This document shows positions 6,523 through 14,695 of a stretch of 38,413 nucleotides of DNA, in pieces. The notes beneath the pieces were generated by a model that was not told where the DNA came from, searched no databases, and was given only the letters and a program-made list of their open reading frames with translations. The position numbers and the translations under genes are program-made. Source of the stretch: an uncultured Oceanospirillaceae bacterium (GTDB lineage: Bacteria > Pseudomonadota > Gammaproteobacteria > Pseudomonadales > Balneatricaceae). Numbering within the stretch: position 1 is the stretch's first letter; each line of letters opens with the position of its first letter. The stretch lies in the NCBI GenBank assembly GCA_937136055.1, contig CAKZOD010000078.1:1-38413 (forward strand), written 5' to 3'.

Positions 6523-8943
6523 TTAATCTTTTAATAAAGCGTTCTTGCTATCATAAGCGCAACCTTTGATGCGTCTGGCATTAAAGACTTCTCCAAGGAT
6601 TTTCACTTCTAGAGGCCCCTCTAGTTTGTCTCGTTGAATATAGGCGAGCGCTAAGCTCTTTTGACAGCGATGACCGAAGCCGCCAGAGGTGACTTGCCCG
6701 ACCATTTCTCCTTGGCAATAAACCGGCTCCATTCCATTACAAGCATCGAGCGTCTCTGATTCGATATCTAACAATACAAGTCGATAGTCATCCTCAGCAG
6801 ATTGATCAACTAAGGTTGATTGACCACTGAAATTACGCTCTTGAGTTTTAATGAAATAACTGAGATTCGCTTGAATTGGGCTAAATTCAAGGTTTAAATC
6901 GTGCCCCCACATTGGGTAGCCTTTTTCTAATCGCAAACTATCCATCGCCCGCAATCCGAAATCGACTAAGCCAAACTCACTACCTGCTTGCATAAGCGCA
7001 TCGTAAATAGCTAATTGATGCTCTATAGGATGATGTAGCTCCCAGCCTAACTCACCGACAAAGTTCATTCGCAGTGCGCGTACGGGGGCGCCGGCTACCG
7101 TGATATTTTGCCCGCTAAACCAAGGGAAGCTTTCATTATCTAACGGACTATCGGTAATTTTCGCTAAAATCTCTCTAGATTTAGGACCTGCTATCACTAA
7201 AGTGCCGTACTGTTGGGTGATGTTTTCTAGCGCTACACTGGCATCATTTGGCAGCCTTGTGCGCAACCAGTCTTCAATCAACAGCTCAGCCGCAGCTGGT
7301 GCCATCATGTAATAGTGATCGTCAGCGATTTTTGTAATTGAAAATTCCCATGCAACACCGCCGCGCTCGCTAATAGGATGAGAGAGGGTAATAGCGCCTA
7401 TTTTCTGTGGGGTTTGGTTAGGCGAGAACGACTCAAGCCATTGATAGCTGCCTGCGCCTTTTACCTCAAACTTAGTAAAAGGCGACAAATCAATAACACC
7501 CGCATGATGCTGAACCGCATAACACTCACGAGCGACAGCTTCAAACCAATTACCGCGTCTAAAGCTGTGCTGCTCTTTTGGTGCTTGCCCTTCACTTGCA
7601 AACCAACTTGCCCGCTCCCAGCCAAAATATGCGCCTAATACAGCATTTTTTTCAAGTAAGCGCTGTGTGACTGGGCTCACTTTGTTATCGCGCTTTGCAT
7701 CACGCATCGCGTATTCATTGGCAAAGCCTAGTTGGTATTCGTTCGCGTAGACTTCAGTTGCTTTGGCAACGGTGTACTCGTGATCAGCGTAATCACCAAA
7801 GCGGCGAGGATCTAATTCAAAGAGATCGAGCTCTGGTTCACCATCGACAATCCACTGCGCCATAAAGTGACCCGCCCCGCCACCTTGTACGATGCCGAAG
7901 TTAAAACCGGTGCACACATAGTAATTATCATAACCTTGCACAGGGCCAATAAGCGGGTGTCCATCAGGGGTGTAAGTAATAGGGCCATTCACCACGGTTT
8001 TAATACCAGCGTCGCCGATGATGCCGACTTGCTCCATCGCGGTGCAAATGATCTCTTCAATTCTATCCATGTCAGGTGCAAGTAATTCTTGACCAAACGC
8101 AGCAGGTACACCATCAACCGCCCAAGGAATGCCACCTTTTTCATAAGGCCCCAAAATCAACCCTTTGCCTTCTTGGCGCAAATAATAAGACACGTCAGGG
8201 TCGCGCAGCATAGGTAACATTTCGCTATTGTCTTCAAGTGCTGGGATATTATCGGTGACTAAAAATTGATGTTCCATAGAAACCATAGGTAACTGATGGC
8301 CCACCATTTTGGCCACTTCGTTGGCTCTAAATCCTGCGGCATTGACGATTTTCGCGGCGTCTATTTCACCTTGTTCAGTAGTCACTAACCAGCGGCCATT
8401 AGCCTGTTGCTCTATCTTGTGTACAGGGTTTTGGCGCAAAATAGTCGCCCCTGCTTCACGTGCACGCTTGGCCATTGCTTGGGTTACACTAGTCGGATCT
8501 ATATGGCCATCATCTGGATCCCACATAGCACCCATTAAGCCTTCTGTATTAAGGTGCGGGTAGAGCTCCTTTAAGCGCTCTAAGCTAATCATCTCTAGCT
8601 TTAGTCCCGCTAACTCGCCCATTGCAACAACACGTTCAAACTCATCCACTCGGTCTTGAGTATGCGCTAAACGCACTGCGCCTGTTTGATGGTGAGAGAC
8701 TCCAAACTCAATTTCTTTTTGCAGCTTTGCATACAAACTTATGCTGTACTGCTGCAATTTCATGATGTTGTAACTGTTACTAAAGTGCGGCAAATTCCCC
8801 GCCGCGTGCCATGTTGACCCGGCCGTTAACTCAAGCTTTTCAGTTAGCATGACATTGCTATGGCCCATTTGTGTGAGGTGATACAAAGTGCTTACACCCG
8901 CTATACCACCGCCGATCACGAGAACATCTGTGCTTTTTTTCAT
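6523..8943 (-). CDS. FAD-dependent oxidoreductase-GcvT fusion, dimethylglycine/sarcosine dehydrogenase family
   Basis: The 806-residue protein has an N-terminal DAO-type flavin domain (about residues 5-390) with the dinucleotide motif VIGGGIAGVSTLYHL, and a C-terminal aminomethyltransferase (GcvT-like, folate-binding) domain (about 440-800). H46 in AGSTWHAAGN matches the histidine that binds FAD covalently in dimethylglycine dehydrogenase. Family members oxidise an N-methyl group and pass the one-carbon unit to tetrahydrofolate. Its stop codon is followed by a strong terminator, then the TauABC-like transporter, and a LysR gene diverges from its 5' side. The combination suggests import and demethylation of an N-methylated compound such as dimethylglycine, sarcosine or N-methyltaurine. 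The family is clear; the substrate is not. The ATG at 8943 has a weak GGGA upstream. Confidence 0.88.
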   Translation of the reverse strand: MKKSTDVLVIGGGIAGVSTLYHLTQMGHSNVMLTEKLELTAGSTWHAAGNLPHFSNSYNIMKLQQYSISLYAKLQKEIEFGVSHHQTGAVRLAHTQDRVDEFERVVAMGELAGLKLEMISLERLKELYPHLNTEGLMGAMWDPDDGHIDPTSVTQAMAKRAREAGATILRQNPVHKIEQQANGRWLVTTEQGEIDAAKIVNAAGFRANEVAKMVGHQLPMVSMEHQFLVTDNIPALEDNSEMLPMLRDPDVSYYLRQEGKGLILGPYEKGGIPWAVDGVPAAFGQELLAPDMDRIEEIICTAMEQVGIIGDAGIKTVVNGPITYTPDGHPLIGPVQGYDNYYVCTGFNFGIVQGGGAGHFMAQWIVDGEPELDLFELDPRRFGDYADHEYTVAKATEVYANEYQLGFANEYAMRDAKRDNKVSPVTQRLLEKNAVLGAYFGWERASWFASEGQAPKEQHSFRRGNWFEAVARECYAVQHHAGVIDLSPFTKFEVKGAGSYQWLESFSPNQTPQKIGAITLSHPISERGGVAWEFSITKIADDHYYMMAPAAAELLIEDWLRTRLPNDASVALENITQQYGTLVIAGPKSREILAKITDSPLDNESFPWFSGQNITVAGAPVRALRMNFVGELGWELHHPIEHQLAIYDALMQAGSEFGLVDFGLRAMDSLRLEKGYPMWGHDLNLEFSPIQANLSYFIKTQERNFSGQSTLVDQSAEDDYRLVLLDIESETLDACNGMEPVYCQGEMVGQVTSGGFGHRCQKSLALAYIQRDKLEGPLEVKILGEVFNARRIKGCAYDSKNALLKD

Positions 8944-8964
8944 TATTTATCTATTCCCATAAGT

Positions 8965-8988
8965 GCAACGCTGAGGCCTCAGTTTGCT
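8965..8988. promoter_or_regulatory. Palindrome in the LysR-oxidoreductase divergent region
   Basis: CTGAGGCCTCAG at 8971-8982 is a perfect 12-bp palindrome, flanked by a looser GCAA/TTGC pair. It lies in the 127-bp gap between the divergent oxidoreductase and LysR genes, 27 bp from the oxidoreductase ATG. LysR regulators usually bind dyad sites in such gaps, so this is the best operator candidate. Binding is inferred. Confidence 0.5.
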
Positions 8989-9070
8989 TGTTGACTGTTT
9001 GAAATCATGTTAAATAGTATCCATCGACCAATCCAACGATTTAAAACAAGGCAATTGATAAGCTGTACTT

Positions 9071-9964
9071 ATGGAAAAATTACTCACATCGAGCATTCAA
9101 CTTAACTGGCTACGCACCTTTGAAACCGTTGGAAAGCTGCTGAGCTTTACCGCTGCAGCCCGCGAGCTAAACATGAGTCAATCAGCGGTCAGCCAGCAAA
9201 TCCAATTGCTTGAGCATCACCTCGGGCACAAGTTATTCACACGTCAAAAACGTAGTATTTATTTGACGGATGCAGGCAAAGCATTCTTGCCTTTGATCAA
9301 CGATACTTTTAACCAGTTAAATTCAGGGGCGTCGCAAATATTCTCCCCGCGCCAAAGCGCAGTGATCGATATAAGCGTCAACAGCGCTTTTAGCATGTTG
9401 TGGCTGGCACCTCACATGCACCGCTTTCATTCTTTATACCCACAAATTTCGGTGCGCCAACAAGGTACTAACTGGTCGAGTGATTTCAAAGCCTCTACTG
9501 CTGAGCTAGAAATTAGGTATGGTAATGGTCAATGGGAAGGCTTTCACTGTGAGCGTTTAATCACCCCGAGCTTAAGGGTTTATTGCAGCATCGATAATGC
9601 TAAAAAATTGCGTAACGCAGAGGATATTTTGCAATTAGCACTACTCGATGTATTCGGTACGCCAAAAGGATGGCAAGCGTGGTGTGAGCAACAGCAAGTT
9701 AGCTTTGAAGCTGCCAACTCAATTCAGTTTATCGATAGCTATGCGATTGCAGCCAATATGGCAGTTAACGATATGGGGGTATGTTTGCTCTATGATGAGT
9801 TTGTCAGTGAAGGAATAATGGCGAAACAGCTCACCTCGCCTTTTTCGACCACTTTGGCTACGCCCAATAGTTATTACCTGTGTTACCAAAGTGGTAAGAG
9901 CCTCAGCCAAGGCGCTCGCTATTTCGCTAATTGGCTGCTAGAAGAAAGCAGTTTAAAGCGATAG
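9071..9964 (+). CDS. LysR-family regulator, likely of the adjacent transporter/demethylase cluster
   Basis: The 297-residue protein has a winged helix-turn-helix in residues about 11-70 (LSFTAAARELNMSQSAVSQQIQLLEHHLG) followed by a LysR substrate-binding domain. The sequence is of the GcvA-like subgroup, with SAVSQQI in the recognition helix and an LFTRQKRSIYLTDAG wing. It is transcribed away from the FAD/GcvT gene across a 127-bp gap with a perfect 12-bp palindrome, which is the usual layout for a LysR activator and its target. The inducer might be the transported substrate. No strong Shine-Dalgarno precedes the ATG at 9071. Its stop lies only 4 bp from that of the convergent EamA gene. Confidence 0.9.
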   Translation: MEKLLTSSIQLNWLRTFETVGKLLSFTAAARELNMSQSAVSQQIQLLEHHLGHKLFTRQKRSIYLTDAGKAFLPLINDTFNQLNSGASQIFSPRQSAVIDISVNSAFSMLWLAPHMHRFHSLYPQISVRQQGTNWSSDFKASTAELEIRYGNGQWEGFHCERLITPSLRVYCSIDNAKKLRNAEDILQLALLDVFGTPKGWQAWCEQQQVSFEAANSIQFIDSYAIAANMAVNDMGVCLLYDEFVSEGIMAKQLTSPFSTTLATPNSYYLCYQSGKSLSQGARYFANWLLEESSLKR

Positions 9965-9968
9965 CCGT

Positions 9969-10883
9969 TCATTGCTCTTGAAGGTATTTTTTACCTCTAA
10001 AACGGTTCAATATTTTACGGCACCACTGCCAGCGGCTCACCAGTATAGCCGCGAAGATCAATGCACAGCCAAAAAGCTGTGAAGCACTCATGCTCTCTGC
10101 AAACCAATAGCTTGCAAAAAGTGCTGTCCAAATTGGTTCTAAAATCATGATCAGTGCGACATGGCTTGCGGGCGCTAAACCTTGTGCGAAAGTTTGCAGG
10201 CTAAAGCGCAAGCTAGTGGCGATTAATGTACTAGCTAAAAACCAACTAATAATTGAGAAGCTAAATTGCTCAGGCCAAGTTTCAATACTAGCAGAGACGA
10301 TAATCCCCACAATACCAACAATAGTGAGCTGCACACCTGCTAATGCGATGGCTGGGGCATGGGATGCGAAACGAGAAACTAGCGTAAAATGCAGCGCTAT
10401 CAGCGAGCTAGACGCTAAGAAATATAGCTGCTCTGCACGCAAAGTGAAGCCAGAATCTAAGCTTAGAAAACTTAAACCTGCGATGGCGATAGGCAGTGAT
10501 AACCAATGTGAAAGTGCTATTTTATCTTTAAATAACACTCTTCCTAATACGGGGATAAAGATAAACCCTAAGCTATTGATAAAAGCACCTTCACCTAAAT
10601 GTTCAGAGGCGCTTAGCCCCAATATCCATGTCACTAGCGCCACAGACATTAACAACCCAAGCGCCAGAGTCGATAAAGCCATTTTTACAGGCATTAAGCT
10701 CTTCACCCCTTTAGGGTAAAAAACCAATAAAACAACACCAGCTAAAAAGAAACGCGTACCGAGAAAAAACAGTGGCGGCATCCCCTCAAGTGCTTCTTTA
10801 GAGAATAGCCAACCTCCCGCTGCGATGATAGTTACTAAAACAAGTAACCACTGAGCATTGCTCTTTACGACACTCTCTTTCAC
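9969..10883 (-). CDS. EamA/DMT-family inner-membrane transporter
   Basis: The 304-residue protein has about ten hydrophobic helices arranged as two EamA (DUF6) repeats: the first from about WLLVLVTIIAAGGWLFSKEA to SFLSLDSG, the second from about LYFLASSSLIALHF to IFAAILVSRW. The repeat-end motif ILEPIWTALFASYWFAE matches the usual EPVxA pattern of the second repeat. Members export amino acids, metabolites or drugs; substrate cannot be read from sequence. The start codon is GTG at 10881-10883, with AGAG five bases upstream. It converges on the LysR gene with a 4-bp gap, so the two probably share 3' regulation only. Confidence 0.88.
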   Translation of the reverse strand: MKESVVKSNAQWLLVLVTIIAAGGWLFSKEALEGMPPLFFLGTRFFLAGVVLLVFYPKGVKSLMPVKMALSTLALGLLMSVALVTWILGLSASEHLGEGAFINSLGFIFIPVLGRVLFKDKIALSHWLSLPIAIAGLSFLSLDSGFTLRAEQLYFLASSSLIALHFTLVSRFASHAPAIALAGVQLTIVGIVGIIVSASIETWPEQFSFSIISWFLASTLIATSLRFSLQTFAQGLAPASHVALIMILEPIWTALFASYWFAESMSASQLFGCALIFAAILVSRWQWCRKILNRFRGKKYLQEQ

Positions 10884-11149
10884 TTAATCTCTACTCACAC
10901 ATCGAACGCTCATTATTGGCCGCCATTATGCTACATAAATTTCCCATTGTGGCGATTTATATGAATCATAACCAAAACATTTCCCTAGCCTATTATCTTA
11001 AAAACCTTTTGAACTGTAGAGTTATTGGCATATAAACAGTGCTAGGTCGCTGAATATCCTACAAAGTCTATTACCATTAATCTTAAAGATGACTATGAAA
11101 TACAAAATCCTGTGCTAAGTTTAGTAGTATATAGTTTGAGGAATAGGCA

Positions 11150-11563
11150 ATGGATTACCAAGAAACGCGTACATATTTACTTAACAAACCCAAAGCTCGA
11201 GAAGACTTTCCCTTTGGCCCCGACACCGCTGTTTTTAAAATCAAAGGGAAAATGTTTGCTACATTAATGCAAAAGAAAGATGCTAATACCGATCAAAAAA
11301 TAACACAGATGAATTTAAAGTGTGACCCAGAAGAGGCGATTATGCTCAGAGATGTGTTTGATGCGGTAATTCCAGGCTATCACATGAACAAACGTTGGTG
11401 GAACACAGTGATATTAGACTCCAGCATTCCTGACGGTGAAATCCAAAGAATGATTGATAACTCTTATGCCTTAGTTGTCAAAGGGTTACCGAAAAAAGAG
11501 CGCTTGCCACTTGAGCTATCTTATAGCCCTCATGAACTCTACGGCTTGCAAAATGTTGGCTAG
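11150..11563 (+). CDS. MmcQ/YjbR-family protein
   Basis: The 137-residue protein matches the MmcQ/YjbR (CyaY-like fold) family along its full length: YLLNKPKAREDFPFGPDTAVFKIKGKMFA near the N-terminus, then MNLKCDPEEAIMLRDVF, then GYHMNKRWWNTVILD. Proteins of this family are described as DNA-binding or of unknown function and are about 115-140 residues long. The ATG at 11150 has GAGGAATAGG directly upstream. It stands alone with 266 bp of non-coding sequence before it and a GC hairpin after it. A precise role is not known. Confidence 0.87.
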   Translation: MDYQETRTYLLNKPKAREDFPFGPDTAVFKIKGKMFATLMQKKDANTDQKITQMNLKCDPEEAIMLRDVFDAVIPGYHMNKRWWNTVILDSSIPDGEIQRMIDNSYALVVKGLPKKERLPLELSYSPHELYGLQNVG

Positions 11564-11580
11564 ATAAAAACACCCATTAA

Positions 11581-11602
11581 CCCCGCCAAATTCAAAGCGG
11601 GG
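11581..11602. terminator. GC hairpin between convergent genes
   Basis: CCCCGC (11581-11586) and GCGGGG (11597-11602) form a perfect 6-bp stem with a 10-base loop, 18 bp after the yjbR-like stop and 10 bp beyond the stop of the convergent 79-codon gene. A and T runs on the two sides are short, so termination efficiency is uncertain in either direction. Confidence 0.5.
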
Positions 11603-11612
11603 CACTTAAAAA

Positions 11613-11852
11613 CTACCATGAATTACCACTCGCGGTGAGCTCTCTTTCGATGCTTGTAGGCTTTGCATTACGCTTAGGTGCGCTAGCGTAGTAGTTATTT
11701 AAATCACAGTCTATTTGTGCTTTCTGTTTAGCGACTGACTTTTCAACGCTACTAGAAAAAAACTTGTCTAAATTTCTTAGCAATACATCAATTGCGTTTA
11801 CTACAACGCTTGAAAATAAATTACTTTTTCTTAAGTCAATTGTATGATTCAT
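11613..11852 (-). CDS. Small hypothetical protein, divergent from a LysR gene
   Basis: I do not recognise this 79-residue protein. It has a moderately hydrophobic stretch (LFSSVVVNAIDVLLRNLDKFF, about residues 12-32), then a Lys/Ser-rich part and a C-terminal PKRNAKPTSIERELTASGNSW. No cysteines apart from one and no signal peptide are seen. AAGGGAT precedes the ATG at 11852 by about 10 bases, and an in-frame stop lies just upstream, so the start is well defined. The LysR gene at 12010 is transcribed in the opposite direction 157 bp away, making this gene its likely target. The sharp start and the divergent regulator argue that it is real; function unknown. Confidence 0.62.
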   Translation of the reverse strand: MNHTIDLRKSNLFSSVVVNAIDVLLRNLDKFFSSSVEKSVAKQKAQIDCDLNNYYASAPKRNAKPTSIERELTASGNSW

Positions 11853-11903
11853 TTCATTACATCCCTTTATACTAATTAATAACGGCTAATTTACCTGCCA
11901 TTT

Positions 11904-11916
11904 ATTAAAATTTAAT
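11904..11916. promoter_or_regulatory. AT-rich dyad in the LysR divergent region
   Basis: ATTAAA-A-TTTAAT is a perfect 13-base odd palindrome, and with the preceding base it satisfies the LysR T-N11-A pattern (T at 11903, A at 11915). It lies between the divergent 79-codon gene and the LysR gene. AT-rich palindromes arise easily by chance, so this is only a candidate. Confidence 0.3.
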
Positions 11917-12009
11917 GACACTATCTGCCTTGGAGTAGCTATTGTTCAATAATTAGTAAATACTGACAAACGATAAAAAATATTCTCACTTAAGAAAAAG
12001 TTAACTGAT

Positions 12010-12963
12010 ATGAACACACGAATTTCTCTCACTGGCCTGAAGTTTTTTAAGCATGCAGCTCAATCACTTAGCTTCAAAACAGCCTCTGAACAACTGTTTG
12101 TCACCCAAGCTGCTGTGAGCCAACAAATCAAGAGTTTAGAGAAAAGCTTAAACGTTAAGTTATTTGAAAGGCTCAATCGTGAAGTTGTTCTAACAGAGCA
12201 AGGTAAGCAACTTTTACCTTTTGTTACTAAAGGCTTTGATGCATTTGAAGAAGGGTTAAAAAGCTTAGGGGACGACCCCAACCCGGATTTATTAACAATC
12301 ACCACACTACCCTCTTTTGCGAGCCGCTGGTTAATGCCTAAGCTGATCGACTTCCAAGAGAAAAATCAAGGGATAGGTATCCGTATCTCACCTTCGCTAA
12401 AAATTGAGTCATTCAGTGAAAACAAATTAGATTTAGCGGTACGTTATGGATTAGGCGATTACCCTGGATATGAATCGCATTTATTACAGCACGATTACCT
12501 GTTGCCGGTGTGTCATCCAAAACTAATAGATCCCGATAAAGATATGGCTGAACAGCTTGCGAATATCCCCTTATTAACCGATGAAGGTGTTGATATTGAA
12601 CAAGCGTGGCGCCCCTTTATAGAAAAAACAGGGATTGCCATAAATACTCGCCCCTCTAAGTTGCACGTTGGTGACTCTACCATGTTGATTGAACCGCTAT
12701 TGTGTAGGCAAGGTATGTCTTTGCTACGCTTCAGTTTGGTGTATGAATTACTGGCCCAAAAGCAGCTGATTTGCCCTTTCCCTTTCTACTTTCAGTCCGG
12801 CTATTCCTACTACTTAGTCGCACCTGAAAACAATTTTAAATACCCAAAAATTCAAAATTTTCACAAATGGATAAAAGCTGAAATGCAGGATTTAGATACT
12901 CAATGGCAGGAGTTTAGCGGTGGAAAGTTACAGGAAATTACTATCAACTTGGATAATGGATGA
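12010..12963 (+). CDS. LysR-family regulator (GcvA-like)
   Basis: The 317-residue protein has the LysR helix-turn-helix near its N-terminus (LSFKTASEQLFVTQAAVSQQIKSLEKSLNVKLFERLNREVVLTEQG, about residues 18-62) and a GcvA-type effector domain (ITTLPSFASRWLMPKLIDFQEKN, then DLAVRYGLGDYPGYESHLL). The C-terminal 40 residues run beyond the usual 300 and are hydrophilic. It diverges from the 79-codon gene and is the only regulator nearby. A hairpin terminator at 12990-13016 follows its stop. The family is certain; effector and targets are unknown. Confidence 0.9.
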   Translation: MNTRISLTGLKFFKHAAQSLSFKTASEQLFVTQAAVSQQIKSLEKSLNVKLFERLNREVVLTEQGKQLLPFVTKGFDAFEEGLKSLGDDPNPDLLTITTLPSFASRWLMPKLIDFQEKNQGIGIRISPSLKIESFSENKLDLAVRYGLGDYPGYESHLLQHDYLLPVCHPKLIDPDKDMAEQLANIPLLTDEGVDIEQAWRPFIEKTGIAINTRPSKLHVGDSTMLIEPLLCRQGMSLLRFSLVYELLAQKQLICPFPFYFQSGYSYYLVAPENNFKYPKIQNFHKWIKAEMQDLDTQWQEFSGGKLQEITINLDNG

Positions 12964-12989
12964 GTGACTCTACGAGCAGGATAAAGCAA

Positions 12990-13016
12990 AAATGACGACG
13001 TCTTCCGCCGTCATTT
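12990..13016. terminator. Bidirectional hairpin terminator
   Basis: AAATGACG (12990-12997) pairs with CGTCATTT (13009-13016), and further pairing continues after one mismatch. A-rich sequence precedes the stem and T-rich sequence follows it, so it can serve both the LysR gene (plus) and the exported-protein gene (minus), whose stops face each other. Confidence 0.7.
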
Positions 13017-13023
13017 AATCTCT

Positions 13024-13530
13024 TTAATGATTACAGAAAACGGCTATTTTTCCCTGTAAATCATATACCTCATTATGCTCTTTATTATAGGCAAAATTAG
13101 CGTAAACAGTGGGTGCGATAACCCTAGATAAGTTTGTCGTTAAACGTCCCATGCGAATTTCATAACGTTTTTCTACTGGGTATAAATCGATATACACTAC
13201 AGTCCCACCCGCAACCTTAGAGAGCCTGTTTTTAATCTCTGCCGTGCTTGTTAACCCTTGAATATAAAGCTCGAGATCGAACTCTTGAACGGGACCTGTT
13301 TCAGGCACGATTACTTTTATATGTCGGCCTTTTTTATCGAGGTTTTTCAGCTCTGCTATTTCGGTTTTAAAGCTTGGTATTTCAGAGCTGTCACCTTCAA
13401 AGATAGAGCACTGAAAAGCATAAGCCGGCAAGGTAAAACTTGTCAGTGCAGCACAGAAAAGTGATTTTTTAGTTAGCGATTTTATTGATTTATTATTTTT
13501 TAACATCCAATTGTACAGCGTATTTTCCAT
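13024..13530 (-). CDS. Exported protein of unknown function
   Basis: From the ATG at 13530 the protein has 168 residues. It has a basic, Lys/Asn-rich N-terminus, a hydrophobic core (SLFCAALTSFTLPAYA) ending in an AYA-type signal-peptidase site, and a mature part of about 130 residues that begins FQCSIFEG and ends FCNH. The two cysteines at the ends of the mature part may form a disulfide in the periplasm. I recognise no domain. The frame extends upstream to a TTG at 13572, inside the cysQ stop, but the first 14 residues would be an odd start; another ATG at 13506 would shorten the leader. It follows cysQ by 32 bp on the same strand and may be cotranscribed. Confidence 0.65.
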   Translation of the reverse strand: MENTLYNWMLKNNKSIKSLTKKSLFCAALTSFTLPAYAFQCSIFEGDSSEIPSFKTEIAELKNLDKKGRHIKVIVPETGPVQEFDLELYIQGLTSTAEIKNRLSKVAGGTVVYIDLYPVEKRYEIRMGRLTTNLSRVIAPTVYANFAYNKEHNEVYDLQGKIAVFCNH

Positions 13531-13562
13531 TGGTTCTTTTGTTCTCGAAAATTTATATTTTA

Positions 13563-14345
13563 TCAAACCCAACTTAGTGGTGTATCAGCACACACTAAAA
13601 AATGGGGGTTTAGCAAAGTGTTACGGCGATTATAGCGCAGTGGGTTCAATGTTGGATACTCTAAAACACAACCACCAGCAGCTTCTACCACTGCTTGTGC
13701 TGCGGCACTATCCCATTCACATGTCGGTGCAAACCTCGGGTATAAATCCGCACTACCTTGAGCAACTAAGCAGAACTTCAGTGAACTGCCAATACTGCGC
13801 TGCTTAATAGAACTAAACTGTTTAAGGTATTGCAGTGTATCATCAGACAAATGATTGCGACTGACCAAAACACGCCAGGTATCTTCTCTTTTGGGTGTAT
13901 CAGCGACACTGATTGGTTGCGCAGCAGCTTGCCCTTGCTGCTTAAACGCACCAAACTCACTCCCCCAATAGAGTAGATCCAAGACAGGTGCAAAAACAAC
14001 ACCGAACACCGGTTTGCCGTTCTCGATCAACGCAATGTTAACAGTAAACTCTCCGTTACGTGAGACAAACTCTTTCGTCCCATCTAACGGGTCAATTAAC
14101 CAATAGCGTTGCCAACACAGACGGTTGGCTATCTCTTGTTCACTGGACTCTTCTGACAGTATTGGTATATCAGGTGTCAATTCATGTAAACGGCGGCTGA
14201 TATGCTGGTGCGCGAGCAAATCCGCTTGGGTGATAGGGCTACAATCTTCTTTTTGCTCTACACTGAAATCACTATCGTAAACCGTTAGTATTTTTTGCCC
14301 CGCTTCGCAGGCTATTTTGATAACTGACTTTATCAACTCTTGCAC
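13563..14345 (-). CDS. cysQ: 3'(2'),5'-bisphosphate nucleotidase CysQ
   Basis: CysQ hydrolyses 3'-phosphoadenosine 5'-phosphate to AMP and phosphate, recycling the by-product of sulfate assimilation. The inositol-monophosphatase fold is shown by the metal-binding motif WLIDPLDGTKEF, the upstream ILSEESSEQE glutamates, and the C-terminal WDSAAAQAVVEAAGG. From the start used here the protein has 260 residues, near the usual 246-270. I chose GTG at 14343-14345 because GGAGG (14351-14355) lies five bases upstream and the next residues, QELIKSVIKIACEAG, match the usual CysQ N-terminus. An ATG at 14408 in the same frame would add 21 residues and has a weaker ribosome binding site. The exported-protein gene lies 32 bp downstream. 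Confidence 0.9.
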   Translation of the reverse strand: MQELIKSVIKIACEAGQKILTVYDSDFSVEQKEDCSPITQADLLAHQHISRRLHELTPDIPILSEESSEQEIANRLCWQRYWLIDPLDGTKEFVSRNGEFTVNIALIENGKPVFGVVFAPVLDLLYWGSEFGAFKQQGQAAAQPISVADTPKREDTWRVLVSRNHLSDDTLQYLKQFSSIKQRSIGSSLKFCLVAQGSADLYPRFAPTCEWDSAAAQAVVEAAGGCVLEYPTLNPLRYNRRNTLLNPHFLVCADTPLSWV

Positions 14346-14695
14346 AAACACCTCCAATTCAAAAAAATAACCACCAGCGACCGGGAAATTCTCCCGATTT
14401 AATCTCATTAAACACCCATTAATCGATAAATGACATACTAAAACAACACTTAATCAATACCATCAATAATAGTGTATGTGATTAGCCAGCATATATTTGA
14501 CGACTTATGTGTTTTGCGCCTCAAGTAATAATACATTTTTTATAATAAATTGATTTAAATCTAGTTTTCGATAAAAAGATCTCAAAGTCGTTTTTTAGCG
14601 ACTACCATTAATTAAGTTCAACACCTCTATCATTTTCTTAATTTTAGCATTGCACTGCTATAAAAGAATGCTTCAAAAGCTCACGGGAAACACCT
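14346..14695. other. Divergent intergenic region, cysQ / chemoreceptor
   Basis: This gap of about 350 bp contains the cysQ Shine-Dalgarno at 14351-14355 and presumably promoters for both divergent genes. It is AT-rich, especially 14530-14580. I see no RNA gene or small ORF with a good ribosome binding site. A flagellar-type promoter was considered for the chemoreceptor but the spacing does not fit. Confidence 0.5.

Noticed and set aside
10147..10719. 190-codon plus-strand open frame
   Set aside because: It lies wholly antisense to the well-supported EamA transporter and its product has no recognisable features.
14546..14574. Flagellar sigma-28 promoter for the chemoreceptor (TAAA ... TTCGATAA)
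   Set aside because: The spacer is 17 bases rather than about 15 and the -10 box lacks the GC of GCCGATAA, so the match is too weak.
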